This document shows, piece after piece, positions 59,754 through 64,000 of a DNA stretch of 64,000 bases. The notes under the pieces were generated by a model. The model worked only from the letters and a program-made list of their open reading frames with translations, had not been told where the DNA came from and searched no databases. The DNA comes from Flavobacteriales bacterium (lineage in GTDB: Bacteria > Bacteroidota > Bacteroidia > UBA10329): positions 1-64,000 of the forward strand of contig JACJZQ010000014.1 in NCBI GenBank assembly GCA_020635495.1, in the 5' to 3' direction. A program made the position numbers and the translations under genes. Numbering within the stretch: position 1 is the first letter of the stretch; every line of letters starts with the position of its first letter.

Positions 59754-61649
59754 ATGACCACTACTCCACAATCCATTCTCAAAAAATACTGGGGTTACGA
59801 CTCGTTTCGGGAGAAACAGTTGGACATCATTCAGCACCCACTGGGTGGAAAGGATGTGTTGGCTTTGCTACCGACAGGTGGCGGTAAATCGGTGTGTTTT
59901 CAGGTTCCAACACTATGCATGGAAGGCATTTGCGTGGTGGTTTCGCCACTCATTGCGCTAATGAAAGACCAAGTGGAAAACCTGAAAAACAAAGGCATCA
60001 ATGCCATTGCACTCCATTCTGGAATGCATTATACGCAAATAGACACGGCACTTGACAACTGCGTCTACGGTGATGTGAAGTTTCTCTATCTCAGTCCTGA
60101 ACGGTTACGCACAGAAATTGTGCAAGTCCGCTTGCAGAAAATGAAGGTCTGCCTGATTGCGGTAGATGAAGCGCATTGCATCTCGCAGTGGGGTTATGAT
60201 TTCCGCCCTCCGTATTTGGAAATTGCCAACATCAGAGAGTTGTTACCCAATGTTCCTGTAATGGCCTTGACCGCAACTGCCACACCAAAAGTGGTTGAAG
60301 ACATTCAGCACAAACTTCTTTTCAAGAAGAAGGCGGTTGTTCAGAAAAGCTTCACGAGACCGAACCTTTCTTACATGGTTTTGAAGGAAAGTAACATCAA
60401 AGGGCGATTGCTGAGAATATTGGAAAGAACACCTGGCAGCGCGGTCATTTACGTTCGTAACCGAAGAAGAACAAGAGAAGTTGCCAACTTTCTAACAACA
60501 CAAGGAATCAGCGCCACGTACTACCATGCAGGTTTATCGTTTGATGAAAGGCAGACGCGCCAGCAAGATTGGATTCAGGACCGAACTAGAGTTATTGTGG
60601 CCACCAATGCCTTTGGGATGGGAATTGACAAACCCGATGTCCGTGTTGTGGTGCATCTTGGTTTCCCCGACAATTTAGAATCGTATTTCCAAGAGGCTGG
60701 CAGGGCCGGACGAGATGGAAAAGACGCTTTTTGCGTAGCATTGATCAACAACAGCACCATCAATGAGCTTCACAAAAAACTGAATGGAGAATTCCCTAAC
60801 CGTGAACGGATCAAGGAAATCTATTATGCATTGGGAAGTTATCTGCAATTGGCAGAAGGAAGCGGACAAGATGAACTTTTCGACTTTGACCTGGCAGGTT
60901 TTTCAACACGCTACAATTGGAAACCGAAAGAGATCATGTCGGCCATTTCGTTCTTGGAAAAAGCTGATAACCTTATTCTTTCGTCCAATTCAGACCCTCG
61001 GTCAACCATAAAGATCCTCGTAAACAACGAAACGCTTTATGAGTTGGAATTGAGAAATCCCAAGGTCGGCAAGCTTCTTAAAACCTTGCTTCGTTCGTAC
61101 GGAAGAATGTTTGAAGAATACGTGACCATCAACGAAAAATTACTGGCCAAGCGTGCTGGGTATTCGCTGAAACAAGTGGAAACGATTCTCCAAAAACTGC
61201 ATTCATTAAAGGTGATCGATTACAAACCCGCAACCGGACTGCCAAAGGTTGAGTTTGTTGGTGGCCGAGTTCGAAAGCAGGACATTCATATTTCCAAAGA
61301 CATCTACGAGAATCGCATCAAACTCATCAAAGAACGAATTGCAGCCGCCATTCACTTTGTAGAGACCGACAAGGTTTGCCGAAGCCAAATGTTGCTCAAA
61401 TACTTCGGTGAAACCGAAAGCAAACATTGCGGCAAATGCGATGTGTGCAGAGGACTGATCAAGGTAGAAGACGCAGATGTTGACCTGCAGGCCATCCGCT
61501 CTGCGATAGTGCACGAAACGGCCATTGAAGAGTTGATCAATAAACTCAATATTCACCCGGAAAAGACCATTCTTAAAGGCGTTCAGACGTTATTGGACAA
61601 TAATGAACTGACCTACAACATGAATGGTAAGATTCAGCTGTCAGAATGA
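59754..61649 (+). CDS. recQ: ATP-dependent DNA helicase RecQ
   Basis: 631 residues. Walker A LPTGGGKSVCFQVP, DEAH box VDEAHCISQWGYDFRP, ATNAFGMGIDKPDVR (motif V) and QEAGRAGRDGK (motif VI) are complete. A RecQ C-terminal zinc-binding region with four Cys lies around residues 540-565 (CRSQMLLKYFGE, then CGKCDVC), with a winged helix before it. No HRDC domain is obvious at the end. It overlaps the glycosylase gene by 4 nt. Confidence 0.94.
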   Translation: MTTTPQSILKKYWGYDSFREKQLDIIQHPLGGKDVLALLPTGGGKSVCFQVPTLCMEGICVVVSPLIALMKDQVENLKNKGINAIALHSGMHYTQIDTALDNCVYGDVKFLYLSPERLRTEIVQVRLQKMKVCLIAVDEAHCISQWGYDFRPPYLEIANIRELLPNVPVMALTATATPKVVEDIQHKLLFKKKAVVQKSFTRPNLSYMVLKESNIKGRLLRILERTPGSAVIYVRNRRRTREVANFLTTQGISATYYHAGLSFDERQTRQQDWIQDRTRVIVATNAFGMGIDKPDVRVVVHLGFPDNLESYFQEAGRAGRDGKDAFCVALINNSTINELHKKLNGEFPNRERIKEIYYALGSYLQLAEGSGQDELFDFDLAGFSTRYNWKPKEIMSAISFLEKADNLILSSNSDPRSTIKILVNNETLYELELRNPKVGKLLKTLLRSYGRMFEEYVTINEKLLAKRAGYSLKQVETILQKLHSLKVIDYKPATGLPKVEFVGGRVRKQDIHISKDIYENRIKLIKERIAAAIHFVETDKVCRSQMLLKYFGETESKHCGKCDVCRGLIKVEDADVDLQAIRSAIVHETAIEELINKLNIHPEKTILKGVQTLLDNNELTYNMNGKIQLSE

Positions 61650-62248
61650 AGCTTGGCATTGATTTCTACGAGCGTGAGAATGTGGTTCAAATTTCGCGCG
61701 AATTGATCGGAAAGGTGCTTTGCGTTTCCGAACATGATCAGACCGTCAAAGCCATAATCACTGAAACAGAAGCTTACGAAGGTGTTACAGATAAAGCCTC
61801 GCATGCTTACGGTGGTAGACGAACCGATCGTACGGAGATCATGTTCGGTCCACCCGCCAGATCTTACGTTTATCTCTGCTATGGCGTGCATTCGCTTTTC
61901 AATGTAGTCACCAACAAAGAAGGCATTCCGCATGCGGTTCTTATCAGAGGTGTTTATCCGATCTCAGGACTCGATATCATTCAAGCAAATCGAAACTCAA
62001 AAGAACCCACACATAGAATAGCTAATGGCCCCGGAAAACTTACCAAGGCACTTGGCATTCATTACCGAAATCACAACGATCTGAGTTTGCTTGCAGACTC
62101 CATTTGGATTGAAGATCAAGGAATTCATGTGCCTGATGGTGAACTACAGATCGGGCCGCGGATAGGAATCGATTACGCTGAAGAGGATGCGCTTCTACCC
62201 TATCGCTTTCTCCACAAAGACCCGAAAGGTCGATTCGGCAAGGGTTAA
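61646..62248 (+). CDS. DNA-3-methyladenine glycosylase (AAG/MPG family)
   Basis: 200 residues, the usual length. It removes alkylated bases such as 3-methyladenine. The active-site region is ITETEAYEGVTDKASHAYGG, with the catalytic Glu in TETEAY, and SYVYLCYGVHSLFNVV is the base-flipping core. Pairing with recQ suggests a repair unit. Overlaps recQ by 4 nt. Confidence 0.93.
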   Translation: MKLGIDFYERENVVQISRELIGKVLCVSEHDQTVKAIITETEAYEGVTDKASHAYGGRRTDRTEIMFGPPARSYVYLCYGVHSLFNVVTNKEGIPHAVLIRGVYPISGLDIIQANRNSKEPTHRIANGPGKLTKALGIHYRNHNDLSLLADSIWIEDQGIHVPDGELQIGPRIGIDYAEEDALLPYRFLHKDPKGRFGKG

Positions 62249-62253
62249 GAAGG

Positions 62254-62261
62254 TATCTTTG
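62254..62261 (+). promoter_or_regulatory. -7 box just upstream of rlmI (possible leaderless start)
   Basis: TATCTTTG matches TAnnTTTG and ends 8 nt before the ATG at 62270. TTCG at 62234-62237 is a weak -33 candidate. Confidence 0.45.
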
Positions 62262-62269
62262 CCGCCCGC

Positions 62270-63415
62270 ATGAAAACCGTCATTCTCCATAAAGGCAAGG
62301 AAAGTTCACTCCTGCGTAGACATCGTTGGGTGTTTTCTGGTGCTATTGCTCGCACCTCAGAACAGCCAAAGAACGGTGAAACGGTACGCGTTGAAACAGG
62401 AAAGGCTCAGTTCCTGGGCATTGGCCATTACCATAATGGTTCCATTGCCGTGCGGATGTTGACGTTCAAAGATGAAGCGATCGATCAGGATTTCTGGAAC
62501 AACCGGTTGCAAGATGCTCTTGACGTTCGGAAAAGTATTGGATTGCCAAACGCTGACACGAATTGCTTCAGGTTGGTTCATGCCGAGGGCGATGGACTGC
62601 CTGGCTGCGTGATAGATGTTTACAGTGATTGCGCTGTGGTTCAAAGTCACACCGATGGAATGGCCAATGAAGTTGAGCAGATCGCGAAAGCATTGGAGAA
62701 CCTTAGCGGCCTTGAACTGAAAACCGTTTATCATCGGAATCTGGCACACGGAACCAATGAATTTCTTCGGGGAAATGAGCCAGAGGGAATCTGTTTGGAG
62801 AACGGACTTCAATTTAAAGTGAATTGGGTTGAAGGTCAGAAGACAGGGTTCTTCTTGGATCAGCGAGATAATCGTGCATTGGTAGGTTCTTATTCGAACG
62901 GCCGAAGTGTTCTGAACACCTTCTGCTACACCGGTGGATTCTCGGTTTATGCATTGGCAAATCAAGCCAAGAAGGTTGTTTCGGTAGATGTTTCTCAAAC
63001 CGCTGTTGATCTGGCTGCTGAAAACGCCACCATAAATGGTTTTGCCAAGAACCATGAAGCGGTTTGCGAAGACACCTTCAAATACTTGGAAAGAACTTCC
63101 GGATTCGACCTAATTATTCTTGACCCTCCTGCTTTTGCCAAATCCATCAAAGCACGTCATCGTGCGGTGCAAGGCTACAAACGCCTCAACGAAACTGCGT
63201 TGAAGAAAATAGAACCGAACGGTCTGCTGTTCACGTTTTCGTGTTCGCAGGTTGTTTCTCCAGAAATGTTTGAGAAAACCGTGCTTTCTGCGGCCATCAA
63301 TGCCGGAAGAAACGTGCGCGTATTGAAAAGGCTGGGCCATGCGGCCGATCATCCTGTCAATATTTTTCATCCTGAAGGTGAATACCTCAAAGGACTAATG
63401 CTCCATGTTTCGTGA
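62270..63415 (+). CDS. rlmI: 23S rRNA m5C methyltransferase RlmI-like
   Basis: 381 residues. The N-terminal PUA domain (about 1-80, HRWVFSGAIARTSEQPKNGE) is followed by an RFM SAM-dependent domain with the SAM loop NTFCYTGGFSVYALANQAK and catalytic motif IILDPPAFAKS. It methylates a cytosine of 23S rRNA in E. coli. The MATE gene begins in its stop codon (TGATG). Confidence 0.87.
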   Translation: MKTVILHKGKESSLLRRHRWVFSGAIARTSEQPKNGETVRVETGKAQFLGIGHYHNGSIAVRMLTFKDEAIDQDFWNNRLQDALDVRKSIGLPNADTNCFRLVHAEGDGLPGCVIDVYSDCAVVQSHTDGMANEVEQIAKALENLSGLELKTVYHRNLAHGTNEFLRGNEPEGICLENGLQFKVNWVEGQKTGFFLDQRDNRALVGSYSNGRSVLNTFCYTGGFSVYALANQAKKVVSVDVSQTAVDLAAENATINGFAKNHEAVCEDTFKYLERTSGFDLIILDPPAFAKSIKARHRAVQGYKRLNETALKKIEPNGLLFTFSCSQVVSPEMFEKTVLSAAINAGRNVRVLKRLGHAADHPVNIFHPEGEYLKGLMLHVS

Positions 63416-64000
63416 TGAATGAGACCATCTCGTATCGGAACATATGGCGCATTTCCTACCCGCTGATTCTCAGCTTTCTCGCCACATCGGTCATTAACAT
63501 AACCGACACGGCTTTTATGGGCCGAATAAGTGATGTTGCGCTCGGTGCAACGGGGCTTGGCGGCATTTACTTTCTCATTTTCCTGATGACCTCTGTGGGA
63601 TTGGGAATCGGTGCGCAGATCATCATGGCCCGGTATCATGGAGAAGGAAACTTGCCACGGATCGGACGAGTTTTCGACCATCTTCTATATCTCATGGTGT
63701 TTCTGGGTTTTGCGCTTATCGGACTCCACTTTTTGATCGGCCCTTCAATCCTCGATCTGGTCATAGAATCTGATGCCATTCTTGATGCATGTTTGGAATA
63801 CATGGACATCCGTAGCATCAGTTTCCTACCCAGTTTCTTGGCCGTTGGATATCGGTCTTTCCTAACGGGAGTCAGCAGAACACGCGCCATTTCCTACTCA
63901 TCTGGAATAATGGCCGTGCTCAATCTTATTTTCAATTATGCATTCGTGTTTGGGAATTTCGGCTGCCCAAGAATGGAAATTGAAGGAGCTGCGTGGGCTT
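63415..64000 (+). CDS. MATE family efflux transporter (3' part outside window)
   Basis: 195 codons to the right edge. The ATG at 63415 overlaps the rlmI stop by 1 nt. The first helices read RISYPLILSFLATSVINITD and then TAFMGRISDVALGATGLGGI, the classic MATE N-terminus; GLGIGAQIIMARYHGEGN follows. It would export drugs or metabolites with an ion gradient; the substrate is unknown. Confidence 0.85.
   Translation, partial: MNETISYRNIWRISYPLILSFLATSVINITDTAFMGRISDVALGATGLGGIYFLIFLMTSVGLGIGAQIIMARYHGEGNLPRIGRVFDHLLYLMVFLGFALIGLHFLIGPSILDLVIESDAILDACLEYMDIRSISFLPSFLAVGYRSFLTGVSRTRAISYSSGIMAVLNLIFNYAFVFGNFGCPRMEIEGAAWA

Overview
The window is a stretch of chromosome from a Bacteroidota bacterium, most likely Flavobacteriales or a Cryomorphaceae-like marine relative. 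The evidence is: a complete bat aerotolerance operon; the bamD-rpoZ-coaBC-DUF4835(PorD-like)-recN gene order; two giant PKD-repeat proteins ending in the gliding-type (type B) sorting domain of the type IX secretion system (T9SS); many families known mainly from Bacteroidota (DUF4835, DUF4199, DUF4369 thioredoxins, DUF6580, DUF5690); no clear Shine-Dalgarno sites; and promoter boxes of the Bacteroidota form TAnnTTTG. I see no rRNA, tRNA, CRISPR array, prophage or transposase. Most of the window is ordinary housekeeping chromosome with small accessory insertions.

Layout. 0-7 kb: a sulfatase cut by the window edge, a TPR protein with gyrA (minus), and clpC (plus). 7-13 kb: a minus-strand operon bamD-rpoZ-coaC-coaB-DUF4835-recN-fabI, in which the usually fused coaBC is split in two. 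13-18 kb: an alpha-oxoamine synthase, a tandem universal stress protein, a lipid kinase, a glycosyltransferase and a phosphodiesterase. 17.8-22.8 kb: a 1654-residue secreted protein with LamG, SprB-type, thrombospondin-C-like and ten PKD domains. 22.9-31.7 kb: the moxR-DUF58-bat operon, interrupted by a four-helix-bundle (S23/IVP) gene that lies between inverted arms of a GGGACAAG/GACGAG repeat. 31.7-32.3 kb: a non-coding stretch with a second pair of the same inverted arms at nearly the same spacing. 32.3-36 kb: a collagen-like protein, acylphosphatase and a DUF5690 membrane protein. 36.1-38.2 kb: a three-gene operon whose last two genes look like the PhnY/PhnZ oxidative 2-aminoethylphosphonate pathway, led by a ureidoglycolate-lyase-like gene. 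38.4-51.3 kb: lipid acyltransferase and sulfotransferase-like genes, an acyl-CoA dehydrogenase with a dienoyl-CoA isomerase, small exported proteins of unknown role, thioesterase, GNAT, a thioredoxin protein, membrane proteins, an Mpl ligase and a metallo-hydrolase. 51.4-55 kb: a second ten-PKD T9SS protein. 55-58.5 kb: phoH-purC-DUF721-MORN-repeat operon. 58.7-64 kb: SAM hydrolase, ABM protein, recQ, 3-methyladenine glycosylase, rlmI and the start of a MATE transporter.

Most interesting points: (1) the S23 gene between inverted arms inside the bat operon, with a gene-less element of matching size 1.1 kb away; (2) the putative oxidative phosphonate module with an unassigned cupin-like partner; (3) a thrombospondin-C-like domain in a T9SS adhesin; (4) split coaB/coaC overlapping by 8 nt; (5) TATCTTTG promoter boxes lying 5-8 nt before start codons (bamD, recQ, rlmI), which suggests leaderless mRNAs; (6) a dispersed intergenic repeat that supplies the start codon of a bat-operon gene. 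All family assignments come from reading the sequence; no database search was run.
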